Part shown: piece by piece, positions 44,381 to 54,830 of the stretch
How positions within the stretch are numbered: the first letter of the stretch is position 1
Layout: each line of letters begins with the position of its first letter
Assembly: GCF_047511655.1 (NCBI RefSeq)
Contig: NC_133391.1
Location: forward strand, 128,186,906 to 128,250,905
Source of the DNA: Castor canadensis
Lineage: Eukaryota; Chordata; Mammalia; Rodentia; Castoridae
Length of the DNA: 64,000 nt
Direction of reading: 5' to 3'
Program-made: the position numbers and the translations under genes
The notes under the pieces: generated by a model
Databases searched by the model: none
What the model saw: only the letters and a program-made list of their open reading frames with translations
What the model was told of the DNA's origin: nothing

Positions 44381-44690
44381 AGATTACAAATTCTTCAAAG
44401 ACCTCTGTCTACTGGATGGCGATGGCAGAGAAGTTTGCTGAGTTCTGGGGACCAGGGCTGAGAGCAGATTGCCTCTTGTGCTGGTGAAAGCTGCTGGAGC
44501 AGCCACTAGGTGTCTGGGCAGCAGGGTGGTAAGGAGTCTGCCTGCTAAAGAGGGCCATGCTCAGAGCAGGTCCACTTCCTGGTGAAAGTCCTCGCATGGT
44601 GGGTGGCTTTGTATGTCTCACACATTCCTGTGGCCATGCCATAAAAGCCAGAGAGAAATCCCATAGGTCTGGCCAACTTTCTGCCTCAAT
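44135..44690. mobile_element. old LTR-like repeat, copy C
   Basis: The start TATCAGTCAGAATCTAGAAA, then ACCAGGGAAACTGTAATATA resembles the starts of copies A and B; the later part has AGCTGCTGGAGCAGCCAC. It is a tentative family grouping. Confidence 0.4.
44336..44377. repeat. (AC)n microsatellite
   Basis: An almost pure CA run of about 40 bases after a C-run. Confidence 0.95.
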
Positions 44691-45279
44691 TTACCCTTCC
44701 CTTAACACAATGAACAGAGCTGAAACTTAGGGTGAATACAAGAAAAAAATGAAACAAAAATAATATCTCACATTTCCCTTTCACTTATTGACAAACAATG
44801 ATAGATCCTAAAATAGCCACTCATTTGAAAGTTTACCAAGCAATTAAGTTCTAGCAATTATAAATTATATGTTTATTACAGAATGCATTACATGTAGTAC
44901 ATTATAAATCTCATATTCTGTGGTATGAGTAGACATTGTAACCACTTCCTTTTAAGCATTTTCTCTTGAACTTTGGTCGTTTGAATTGGATTCAGAATAG
45001 AGAACAAGCACAACTCTTAAAAAAGTCAGACATGCTAGATCTTTTTCTTAGCTCCCAAGGAAAAAGTATACACAACATAAAACACCCATTAGAACTTAGA
45101 GGTTAAGAATGTACTTTCTGTAATTTATGTTAAAAAAATCCCCATATAATCTTGTAGATTCTGAATGAGTTATGGTCATTTGGAAATGACAGCAGAGCAG
45201 ACTAAAGAATTTAGACACAAAGAAGAAAAAAAGAACATTGCTTAAGTTCAGCAGAATCTTTTCTCAGGTTCAAATTTTG
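44691..45279. other. unassigned DNA
   Basis: Nothing is recognised. Confidence 0.4.
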
Positions 45280-45507
45280 TTTTTTCTTCCCTTTTCCTTT
45301 TTGGCAGTACTGGAGTTTGAACCCAGTACCTCATTACTTGTTAGGCAGGCACTCTACCAGTTGAGCCACACCTCCAGCCCTTTTTGCTTTTGTTGTTTTT
45401 CAGATAATGCCTCACCCTTTTTGCCTGAATTGACCTCAAATTTCCCTCCTGATCCTTACCTCTGGAGTCGTTGGGATTCACAGGCATGTATCACCACACT
45501 TGACTCC
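45280..45507 (-). mobile_element. composite SINE (7SL-like monomer plus ID-like half)
   Basis: On the plus strand: TACTGGAGTTTGAACCCAGT, CAGGCACTCTACCAGTTGAG, CCACACCTCCAGCCC, a T-rich linker, then CAGATAATGCCTCACCC and GGGATTCACAGGCATG. Confidence 0.85.
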
Positions 45508-47156
45508 TGAAGTCTAACTTTCTGAGTAATTTATTTGAAAAATCTTAAAACATCATGCAGGAAGATTTTCAGAATATGCAAAATTATTCTAAATTCACTC
45601 AGTCAATCTGGTTTTAATGTGTCAAATTTGGACAGGTCAAGAAAGTTATGAATATGGAAACAAGAGGGAATAAAGTAAGCTTGTGTGAACATGACTGCTT
45701 CCCATTAAACAAAGATGATAATTTATGTTATTTTGAGAATTGTGGAGTGGGAGAAGCAGATCAACCTTTCCTGCCACTGAAATAGAGTTCTCCTGGCTCC
45801 ACATCTCCCTCATTACTTGTCCCTAATTCTTTACAAAAGAAAAAAAAATATCTTTTCTACATTTTGTCTGGAATAATTTCATAGTGGTGTTTACCAAGTC
45901 TTTAAGCCTGGATGTGGTAAGCAGTGAAGACAGCTTATTCTGTGGTGGCACAGAATGCTTGAAAAATAACTGTCTTTTTGACTCTTTTTCTCTATGTTCA
46001 TCCCTCACCCTCACCAGTTGGGAGTAGCTAAAAGGTTTTGTGCAGAAGCTTGAGTTTTTCTGGCCCCAGGAGAAAGTTAAGAGGCTTTTGTTTCATAGAT
46101 CTTTTGCTTTTGGAACAGTTGCGCTGGATTAACAAGAAGGTGGGACTCACAAATTGAAGGGGAAAACTTGAACTGTGGAGAATGTTGGAGAGCTGTGACC
46201 CCTGGAGGTTAGGCTGTGGGCTGAGCATGTAACACTGTGGCCTTCCGTGGTGAGGCAAAGACTCCAGTGGAGTCAGCTCCTCTGTGAACAACAGTCATCC
46301 AGCATAGGATAAACCACTTGGAAAATGTAATTCAATATCCTGAGATCACCATAGACCAAGAGTCAGACTAGCAGCCCATTCCCAACTAGATTTCACAAGC
46401 CTCAGTGTTCTTGTGTTGGCGGGTGGGGAAGACGATGGCTTGGAAGAGAGTTCATCCTGTTGGAATTAGATTTGAAAAAGTAGAGAAATAAGGAAAGTCA
46501 TGTACCTGCAGGCTGTGGAACAAATCCATACTTGATAAATTTGTTTCAAAAGACGGATAAATAGGTCATAGATCCTGCTCTCTCCCTTTATCTACTTACT
46601 CATCTACATGGGATGGTATGATCAGTCCAGGGTAAGACCATTTCACGTTCTCTTTGTGGCCAAGAAGACTAAGTTCTATACAGTAGCTGGGTGAAATTAA
46701 CAATAGAACACAAGAAACATTTCTGGATTGACTACTGTATGCTGGGTACTATGTGAGGGGGAGTTTTGGTCTCTGCCCTTGAGGAAGTAAGAGCAATCCA
46801 AAAGAACATATAAATTAAATCCATAAACCATTAATGATGTCAAAGAAAGGTTTATATGATGGGCGTAGGCAGAGATAGGGCTGGGCAGTCCACTTCTAGC
46901 ACTGTAAAAGAGACATGTTTCGGTTCAAAGAATTGGAAGGAAATAGAAACATTATTTTTGTTCATCTGCAGGGTGAGTTTCCCCATGATGAAGCATGTTT
47001 ATGCTTAAAATGAGCAGTGTAGTAGCAATAAATCTGCATGATTGTTCATTATAAAGGTCTGGAGAGTTACGTACAGATGAAGCTGGTACTCCAAGGCTCA
47101 TGGAGTTTGTCAGCCTATTAGGAAAAAATCTGAAGAACATTACTTGGAGAAAAATA
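45508..47156. other. unassigned DNA
   Basis: A phrase at about 46725-46765 (ACTGTATGCTGGGTACTATG) resembles an old repeat also hinted at 38065, 60440 and 61905. Otherwise nothing is recognised; short minus-strand open frames (45823-46014, 46028-46291, 46952-47140) show no domain. Confidence 0.4.
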
Positions 47157-47173
47157 TATAAATGTCCTCAGAA

Positions 47174-47251
47174 TTTTTCTTTTGGTGGCACTGGGGTTTG
47201 AACTCAGGGTCTCACACTTAGGCAGGCACTCTACCACTTTACTCCACCAGC
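47174..47251 (-). mobile_element. ID-half SINE with target-site duplication
   Basis: On the plus strand: GGCACTGGGGTTTGAACTCA, GGCAGGCACTCTACCACTTT, ACTCCACCAGC. The flanks TATAAATGTCCTCAGAA (47157-47173) and TATAAATGTCCTTCAGAA (47252-47269) are a target-site duplication with one inserted base. Confidence 0.88.
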
Positions 47252-47269
47252 TATAAATGTCCTTCAGAA

Positions 47270-47764
47270 GAAGGTGGAATCTGAAATCCCGAGGTCCCCT
47301 TTATGGAAATCAGATGTGTAGTTCTGATGCAGACTCAGTTGATCCTGGCTGAGATCTCTGAGCTAGAGATCTAGCTATCTTTCCAAGGAAGATAGTAGGA
47401 AATAACTCTGATTATCTTAACAGGAAAGAAAAACTGCTCTTCAAGTCACATCAAACCTTTATCTCTCTTCTTTGGATCAAAGTGATCAAGTTTTGAATTA
47501 GTCAGAGATGCTTTTCTGAAAGGTTTGCTAATGAATGGATTCATTTTGGTAGAAGTCCAGGCATAAGAAGCACAGATAGACAGACTAATTGACCAGATGT
47601 AAAACAGGGACTACAGCGTTTAAGAATCATCTTGGGATGTCATTCCAATTAACATAGGCCAAGTGCACAACAGAAGGGGCTCATGCAATGCACCCCGTGT
47701 AGATGATAGAACTCTGGAAAGCTTAAGGCAGGAAGTGTGCAAGAGGGGAAGGACATTGGGAAGA
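47270..47764. other. unassigned DNA
   Basis: Nothing is recognised. The open frame at 47663-47860 runs into the MIR. Confidence 0.4.
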
Positions 47765-47850
47765 GCCTGGTCTTGTCCAAGTGCTGCTCTGGCTACTCAG
47801 AGAACCTGGGAAAATCACTTTCTGAGCTTTCATTTCATTAGCCCCTTCTT
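47765..47850 (+). mobile_element. MIR fragment
   Basis: CTGGGAAAATCACTTTCTGA and GCTTTCATTTCATTAGCC follow the forward MIR core. Confidence 0.55.
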
Positions 47851-48698
47851 CATGTCCTAAGAGTTTTAAAACTTGAAAGAAGTCACATATTAAATGGTAC
47901 CAGGTAGCCATTGTCCTATGCTAAATTGTAGGTAAAATTTGTGCATATTTCCCTGCCACCCAGAAGTTTGATTATTCATTGAGGGAGAGTTAGTGAAAGG
48001 GCAAAAGGGAGCACTTAAAGGAGTCTATGACATTTCTCAGCCAGAAGATGGAGAAGCTCACCTAAAATCTCTGTCATCAGGTGTGTGTGGGTGGGTGTTA
48101 GAGTGACTGGTGTGGAGAGAAGATGCTGTCCCAGACCAGGTAAGGGAGTTCCTGTCATTTCTTCTTAGGGGGACTAAGAATGATACCTTTCTTCACATGG
48201 TTATTTTCTCTCATTCTTCAACAGTCATAAACTGGGCCATATTTTTGTGAAAAAAAAGAAAAATAAGTGAAAATGATTCATGGAATATTTTGCAGCAAGA
48301 CACTCCTCAGAACTAGTTACTATTTTTAGAAAAAGAGGGAAAGAGAACCTGCCAGCAGAAAGGATTAAAGATGCACAAATTGTCTTGGGAGAAAAGAGGC
48401 TGTTATTCTGTCATATCCACATACACAGTTTTGTTATAAAGATAATTGAAAATTCAAGTCTTTCAAAACTACAATACGTGGATACTGAAAGAAAATTCTG
48501 AATTTCTGTTCCATCCAAGTTGTCCCTACTGAGGTCAGAGAACAAAGAAGGATAGGTTGAAAGTAAAATGAATGATGAAAAATTTTCAATTAGGGAGTCA
48601 TCAGCTATGTCACTTAGGATAGGATTGACCACTGGATTGAGCACTGTGAAGGATAATACAAACTTTTCCTGTGGTTGGAGTGAGTTCAAAAGAGAACA
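47851..48698. other. unassigned DNA
   Basis: Nothing is recognised; open frames at 48280-48501 (plus) and 48411-48689 (minus) show no domain. Confidence 0.4.
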
Positions 48699-48699
48699 G

Positions 48700-48775
48700 G
48701 GATGGTAGAGTGGATCAAGTGGTAGAGCGCCTGTCTAGTAAGACTGAAGCCCTGAGTTCAAACCCCAGTACCAAA
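48700..48775 (+). mobile_element. ID-half SINE, plus strand, with target-site duplication
   Basis: GGATGGTAGAGTGGATCAAG, TGGTAGAGCGCCTGTCTAGT and B box GAGTTCAAACCCCAGTACC, then an A tail that merges with the right repeat. The flanks AAAAGAGAACAG at 48688-48699 and 48776-48787 are identical. This is the tRNA-like half alone, showing that it can move without the 7SL-like monomer. Confidence 0.9.
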
Positions 48776-48929
48776 AAAAGAGAACAGAGTAAAAAGGGGA
48801 GTCACTAAGTGAAGACAACCCTTTAAAGGAGGTTTCTTGGCCATTTGTAATTAACCCAGTGAATTGAGAAGCAGACTTTTATGACCAGGGAATGGCTTTG
48901 TTTGAGAACTAGGTGTAATGGCTTTTGAG

Positions 48930-49255
48930 GCTGTGCAAATTGAGTATTTCTTATCTGAAATATGTGGGGCCAGAGTGTTTAGGATTTGGGATTTTGGAAT
49001 ACTTGCATATACATAAAGAGATATCTTGGGGATGTGACCCAAACCTAAACACAAAATTCATTTATGTTTCATGTATCTTCTGTACACATCCTGAAGTTAA
49101 TTTTATACAATGTTTTGGTGTGTTTTTATTTTGACTATCCATCACCTGTAACATGAAGTCAAGTGTGGAATTTACCACTTGTAGCATCATGGAATTTTTA
49201 GATTTTGGAGTAGTTCAGATTCTGGGCTTTTGGATTTAGGATTGTGAACCTATAG
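48930..49255 (-). mobile_element. Tigger/MER-type DNA transposon, non-autonomous
   Basis: The ends form imperfect terminal inverted repeats: TTGAGTATTTCTTATCTGAA on the left, and TTTTGGATTTAGGATTGTGA on the right. Internal GATATCTTGGGGATGTGACC and AACACAAAATTCATTTATG match a common mammalian element of about 320 bases. It has no coding capacity. Confidence 0.7.
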
Positions 49256-49299
49256 AGAGTGAGGGTTACTTGTGATATAATCATTCAGGAAAAGGATTT

Positions 49300-49445
49300 C
49301 CTCGTAATTGCTTTTAAAAAATTTAAATGACATATAGTGAAATTGTACATATTTCTGGGGTGCAGTATGATATTTCAATACTTGAATACAGTGCGTGCCC
49401 ATCATTTCAAACCTTGATGTTTCTTTGTGTTGGGTGTACCTCTCA
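49300..49445 (-). mobile_element. old L1 3' UTR fragment
   Basis: AAATTGTACATATTTCTGGG, GTGCAGTATGATATTTCAAT and ACTTGAATACAGTGCGTG resemble the reversed 3' end of old L1M elements. Confidence 0.6.
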
Positions 49446-50384
49446 TTTCTCATAAAATGCATCATGGACTACAGTGCAAAGTGATCTATTGAAAATTCTT
49501 CCCTCCACTCACTTGAATCCTACATGTATTGGGTACATAAGATGTGTTTTTTGACTTGATTTGGTGCAAGACAGGATCCTACAGAGAGAACAGTTGGGTC
49601 TTACAACATCACTTCCCTTGAAGTTCTATGATTAGCTTCCTGAGAGATTCGTGGAAGGTCTGGTAATAGCTCTGTCTTCTTACCTGCTGTGTGGTGAACC
49701 TTGTACCTTGGGACAAATTGGCTCACAGGATGGGGGTAGGAGAGATGAAATCATTGCTTTGCTTCAGTGTCTGTGTTCCCGAGAGGACTTTCACAGCAAG
49801 GAAGTCTGTATTTTTAGATTAGCATGTTCTGTTTCAATGTTGTGAACATTCATTTTAAACCTACTATATTTAGTGAAGGTTTAATTACCCAAGTAGAGAA
49901 ACTAGTTTTAAACCATCACCTTTCATTCCTGGCTCATCAAAACAATTCCCCAACCCCCAGCTGAGAATGGCAATTTCAGTTACACCTGGTAAGGGCAGTG
50001 GGTGAGAGAAATTCCACTGCTTGACTGCAGAGTGAGCACAAGAAGAAGGAAAAAACATCTTCAGCATCCTCCCACATCTGTTCTAGCCCCTCCTTCTCTC
50101 CCAGGGACCTGGCTCTTGCAACCTGACCTCTGTGGGCTGGGGTTGATGGGAGTGATGTAACTGTCCCCATGTCTATGAGGTGTGTCTTCTCATTCCACAC
50201 AGAAAAAATCATGTTCATATTTTCCAAAATAGCACACAGGAAACAGAATCTCCTTTTGCCCCTTACAGGTATGCAAAATGTTGGGAAATTATAGTCTGAG
50301 TGATACAGTTTCCTGGATGTTTTGGTGATGCCTTTTTCTCTTATTTACTCCCTCACTTCTGATAGGGCCTCTTCCAAAGCCATG
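49446..50384. other. unassigned DNA
   Basis: Open frames at 49651-49845 (plus) and 49885-50227 (minus) show no domain. No repeat is recognised. Confidence 0.4.
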
Positions 50385-50400
50385 CCTAGGGACAACCAAG

Positions 50401-50484
50401 AATACTGGGATTTGAACTCAGGGCCTGGAGTTGCTAGTCAGGCACTCTACCACTTGAGTCATGCCCTCCCCCACCCTTAACTCT
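50401..50484 (-). mobile_element. ID-half SINE with target-site duplication
   Basis: On the plus strand: ATACTGGGATTTGAACTCAG, CAGGCACTCTACCACTTGAG. The flanks CCTAGGGACAACCAAG (50385-50400) and CCTAGGGACAATCAAG (50485-50500) are a 16-bp target-site duplication with one difference. Confidence 0.92.
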
Positions 50485-50500
50485 CCTAGGGACAATCAAG

Positions 50501-50859
50501 TTGGGTCAGTCAGCCTGCACTAGTATGATGCAGGTGTGGGTGGGTCTGCTAGTGGAAGAAAAGGGAAGTGCTAAGAGTTAAGTATTTTAATAGTAAAAAT
50601 ACTATTGGCAGAAATATAATAATGTACACACTCATTTTCTCATTCAGCAAATGTTTATTGATTTGCTGTGGGACAACCATGGAACCTGGCACTAGATTAG
50701 CTGGGGGAAGACATGCAAGAATGGAAAAGAATCAACCTAGTAAGTGCACCATCACAGAGTGAGCTCAGAAGAAAAGGAATAAATATTTCATGTGTAACAA
50801 AGGCCTGTAATGTTATTGGATGAGTGGTGCTTGAGCTGAGATCCGCAGTGGTACTGCCA
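50501..50859. other. unassigned DNA with an old repeat trace
   Basis: ATTCAGCAAATGTTTATTGA and CATGGAACCTGGCACTAG at about 50641-50695 look like an ancient mammalian repeat. The remainder is unrecognised. Confidence 0.4.
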
Positions 50860-51010
50860 AAATTTTCTGTGCGTATGAATCAAATAGGGGTCTTGTGAAA
50901 ATCCAGATTCTTATTCTGAGTCTGGGGTCAGGGAAGGGCCTGAGATTCTGGCATCTCTAACCAGCTCTCATGTGAGGTTGATTCTGGACTACACTGTACC
51001 AACTGATTCT
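50860..51010 (+). mobile_element. MER5-like hAT element, degraded
   Basis: GAATCAAATAGGGGTCTTGT, GAAAATCCAGATTCTTATTC and the GATTCTGGCATCTCTAACCA region follow the MER5-type pattern weakly. Confidence 0.5.
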
Positions 51011-51764
51011 GAAGGGCAAGGATAACATGAAGCCAGGAGTCTGGGGACAAGAAATTTATCTGGAGGCAGAGGCAGGCCAGCATATACATAGCTGACACAT
51101 AGCCTCTATGTTGCTCTTCTGATCGCCAACCACTGAGGCAGAGATAAAGTAATGTGCTCCCTTGACAAGATACGCATTCCCCTGGGGAGCCATTTCCCTC
51201 CTTTAAGACTGCTTTTTATGTTTACTTTAAAGTTCATGTGACCTCAGTAAATATGGGGCTTCTACTTAAAAGGGCAGACTAAAGATATTTCTTCATCTTA
51301 GTATTTGCAAGAAAAAGTGAGGCGGTGGGGGGAGTGGGGGGGAATATGAATTGCACCTTTGACAATACTCAAAGACTAACTCTCAAGAAACAATGTCTAG
51401 AAAGGGCTCCCAATGCAGTAAAGATCAAACACGGGTGAAGAAAGACTCCCAGAGGGAATACTTAGTGTATATCTCACACAAAGCTTGTGGGGACCAGTTC
51501 TTAAAGTATACAGCACTCTGAGGGCAAAATCTCTTCTTTGGAAACAGATATACATGTGGGGTACTGAACATCATTAGGCTGCATTTGACATCACAGAAAA
51601 GTGGGGGATGAACTACAAATGTAGACATGCTTGGTCTGTCTCTGAGTGAGGCAGGGTGGGGAAGGGAGGCTCACTGTATTGCTCTGTAGTTGCCCATGTG
51701 TGTTGGCAGAGAGAAGCAACAACTGAAATATGCACACATATATTCCTGCCTTATGAGTTTCTAC
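51011..51764. other. unassigned DNA
   Basis: A G-rich stretch at about 51321-51343 (GTGGGGGGAGTGGGGGGGAA) could form a quadruplex. No gene or repeat is recognised. Confidence 0.4.
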
Positions 51765-51900
51765 TGGAGCCAGGAGCTCTTTTATGTCTGATTAATATTC
51801 TGTTGTAGGTATATACCATATTTTGTTTATCCATTCATCTGTTGTTGGATACTTGAGTTACTTCTATGTCTTGGCTATTCTGAATAATGGTGCAACATAT
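51765..51900 (-). mobile_element. old L1 ORF2 C-terminal fragment
   Basis: TTGTTTATCCATTCATCTGT, TTGGCTATTCTGAATAATGG and a TGCAACATAT end match the reversed L1 ORF2 end. Confidence 0.75.
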
Positions 51901-52329
51901 TTATTTTTAAAAGAGAGAAAGTAGAAGTAGATCAAATTTTTTTAAAAAATAAAGAAATTAACATAGGTAGAGGAAATTAAAGGTAATTAAAGGAGGCGTA
52001 TTTGTTCAACTGTATGGAAATAAACTAAAAAATCTGTATAACTTAGTTTCTAGAAAAGATAACATTCCGGTGGTGGTCCTAGGAGACTCTGAAAATCTAA
52101 TGAGGTGAGTTATAAAAGGAAAAGGAGAAGAGCCCTTTGAAAGGACTCTTTCCCCCAAACCACCAGCTACAGATGTTTTACCAGATGAGCTCTTCAAAAC
52201 CTTAATGAATCAGTCACTTCAGTGACCTTTAAACTTGTATGAAAAGAAGAAAAGCCTGTAATTTCTTTTAATGCAGTGAAGATTGCATTGGTGTCAAAGT
52301 ATACTGTAGTACTACAACAACAACAACAA
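51901..52329. other. unassigned DNA
   Basis: Nothing is recognised apart from an ACAACAACAACAACA run at 52313-52327. Confidence 0.4.
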
Positions 52330-53165
52330 AACAGAAAGAAAGAAAAATAAACCAATGTGTCTTAGAACTATCAATGCAAAGATCTTCAATAAAATATTAG
52401 CAAGCCAATTCCAGGGTGACTATAAAAGAATAATGCAACAGGACCAAGTGAATGTTAGTCAGGAAAGGAAGGACAGTTCAATATTAGGGTGTTTACTAAT
52501 ATAGTTTACCATAGTAATGTATCAAAACAGTAAAACCACACATTCACACCTGTGGTGCTGAAAATGTTTGTTACAAAAGTAAAGTCCATTATAGGCTATG
52601 GAAAAACACCTCATAAAGTAGAACTAAATTTATAACATCTTAATAAAATATGTCTTACCTCAAAAGTCATCTCATGCTTAATGGCAAACAATGGTAGTAT
52701 TCACATTAAATTAGAAAAAGGATGCTACTATCATATTACTCAACATCTTGAAGTGCTAGCCAACTTTTTAAGTAAGAAAAAGAAACATGAGATGTACAAA
52801 TAGGAAAGGGGGAGATAATAATCAGATTTTCAAATAATATAACTGCCTGTAAAACTAAGGAAAATTAATAGAGAGATCACTGCCAACACTAATAAGCAAG
52901 ATAATTGAATGGTGTAGCTAGATACAAAAATCAATAGCCTTAATACATATAAACAACAGTTGGTGCCAGAATACAATGCAGGAAAGGACTACATGCCAGA
53001 GAAGCTGATTTTAAGACTTGTATGGAAAAATAAAGGATTCAGAATAGCCAGGAAAAATCTTCAATCAGAATAGTCATGACAAGCACGAATGCTCTGATAA
53101 ACACATTTGATGATTTCAGATTCTTATAGCGTTGAGGTACTGGTGCACAGAGCTACATCAGTGGA
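52330..53165 (+). mobile_element. ancient L1 ORF2 fragment, plus strand
   Basis: The order of ORF2 can be followed: AAGATCTTCAATAAAATATT, GCAAGCCAATTCCAGGGTGA, AGTTCAATATTAGG, a region with TAATGGCAAACAATGG, then CAAAAATCAATAGCCTTAAT, and TGGAAAAATAAAGGATTCAG, AATAGCCAGGAAAAATCTTC near the end. It is full of stops and indels. Confidence 0.75.
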
Positions 53166-53782
53166 ATAGAAGAGGAAGTTCATTTCTTTTTCGGATCACA
53201 ATGAAAAAAGTTTGAAAATCACTCTCCTATGTATGTTGGATGCAAAGTTTTCATAAGATACCTGCACATCTATAATTGAATATGCACAGAACAGCTTTGG
53301 AATTACTCAAGAAACTCTAACCATTATTGGGTGGATAGAAGATGGAAGAGGGAAGCAGTGTTTTATATCACTATATTTTCATGTATAACTTTTTAATTTT
53401 GTACTATTTGTGGTATTATCTCTTCAGAAAAGCAAGTATTTTGCCCTTACAAATTTAACATAAGATATGAAGAAGGTAAAACAAAACAAAGCCCTGAGGA
53501 TGGGTATGGAATGATTTGCTTGGATCACTATAAGCAAGGGATGAGAATTACTTATCTGTTTCAGTTTGGAAGTGCCCACGGTCGGCATACATACAGAAGA
53601 CTTCAACGATTCATATTAGAGTGGACCCACAGACATCAGCTTTCAATCATTTCCAAAGTTTTTGCCCCTCTGGCTTTTCATTTCTTCATTCATTGTCCAC
53701 TGGGAAGGCCAGGTGTGGCTTGGATATGGGGGTTTAGCCATCTCCCACTCCATCAGTTCCACTCAGCAGCTGAAGGTGATTT
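53166..53782. other. unassigned DNA
   Basis: A 116-codon open frame at 53511-53861 (plus) contains a poly-Phe stretch from the following T-rich repeat and no domain; I do not call it a gene. Confidence 0.45.
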
Positions 53783-53820
53783 TTCTTTCTTTCTTTCTTT
53801 CTTTTTTTTTTTTTTTTTTA
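53783..53820. repeat. (TTTC)n followed by poly(T)
   Basis: TTTCTTTCTTTCTTTC passes into about 19 T. Confidence 0.9.
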
Positions 53821-53829
53821 TAAAATCCA

Positions 53830-54830
53830 AGAAGCTTCCCGATAAAGACAATCTGTATTAGCAAAGACAGCTGTAAGGAAATTCCCTTACAGGAGGTAGT
53901 GTTCACCATCATTAGTCGTCAGGGAACTGCAGGTCTAAACCAAGAGACAGCATCTTAACACCTAGCAACAAAAAGATAAGCAATAACAAATGTTGGCAAA
54001 GATATGGAGAAAATGGAACCCTGTGTGCTGTTGATGAGAAGCTATATTGGTGAAGCCACCATGAAAAGCAGTGTGCTGATTCCAAAGAAATAAAAAAATC
54101 AAATTATATTAGCCAGCAATTCCTTTTATGAATATACACACAAAGGAAATGAAACCACCACTTCATAGTAACATCTGTGCCCCCATGTTCATCACAGAAT
54201 TATTCACAATAGTCAAAATATGGAAATTTATGTCTGTCAATGGATGAATGCATAAAGAAATTGTGATATAGATGTATGTTCAGACATATATATAATAATA
54301 ATGTATATTTTATTACCATCCCATAAAAAAGAAATCTTGTCACTTGTGTCAGGGTGGATGGATCTAGAGGAAGTTATGCTAAGTGAAATAAGCCAGACAC
54401 AGGAAGAAAAAAACTGCATGATCACACTTGTATATGGAATATAAACAAAACAAATTAAACCCCAAATTCAAATACATAGAGACAGAGTAGAAAGGTTGTT
54501 GCCTGGGGTGGGAGGAGTAAGGGAAAAGGGAAGATGGAACTCAAAGAGCATAAATTTTCAGTTGCATAAAATAAATCTAGAGATCCAATTTACAGCATGG
54601 AGACTATAGTTAATAGTATTGTATTTTATATTAGAAATTCACCAAGAAAGTATATTTTATGTACTTTGACCACACACACACACCCACACCCACCCCCTCC
54701 ACACACAGAGCAACTTTGTGTGAGATGTCAATTTACTTCACTGTAGTCATCATTTCACTGTGTATATCAAAACATGTACATTTTAAATATATATAATAAA
54801 ACAAAAAAGATAAGATAAAGATAAAATACC
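53830..54830 (+). mobile_element. old L1 (L1MA-type 3' end), plus strand
   Basis: It contains TATGGAGAAAATGGAACCCT, TCAATGGATGAATGCATAAA, AAGTGAAATAAGCCAGACAC, GGGAAGATGGAACTCAAA, AGCATGGAGACTATAGTTAA, TATATCAAAACATGTACATT and an A-rich end, the classic 3' part of an L1MA element. ORF2 is decayed. Confidence 0.88.

Noticed and set aside
53511-53861. 116-codon frame
   Set aside because: It runs through a TTTC/T repeat giving poly-Phe; no domain and no splice context.
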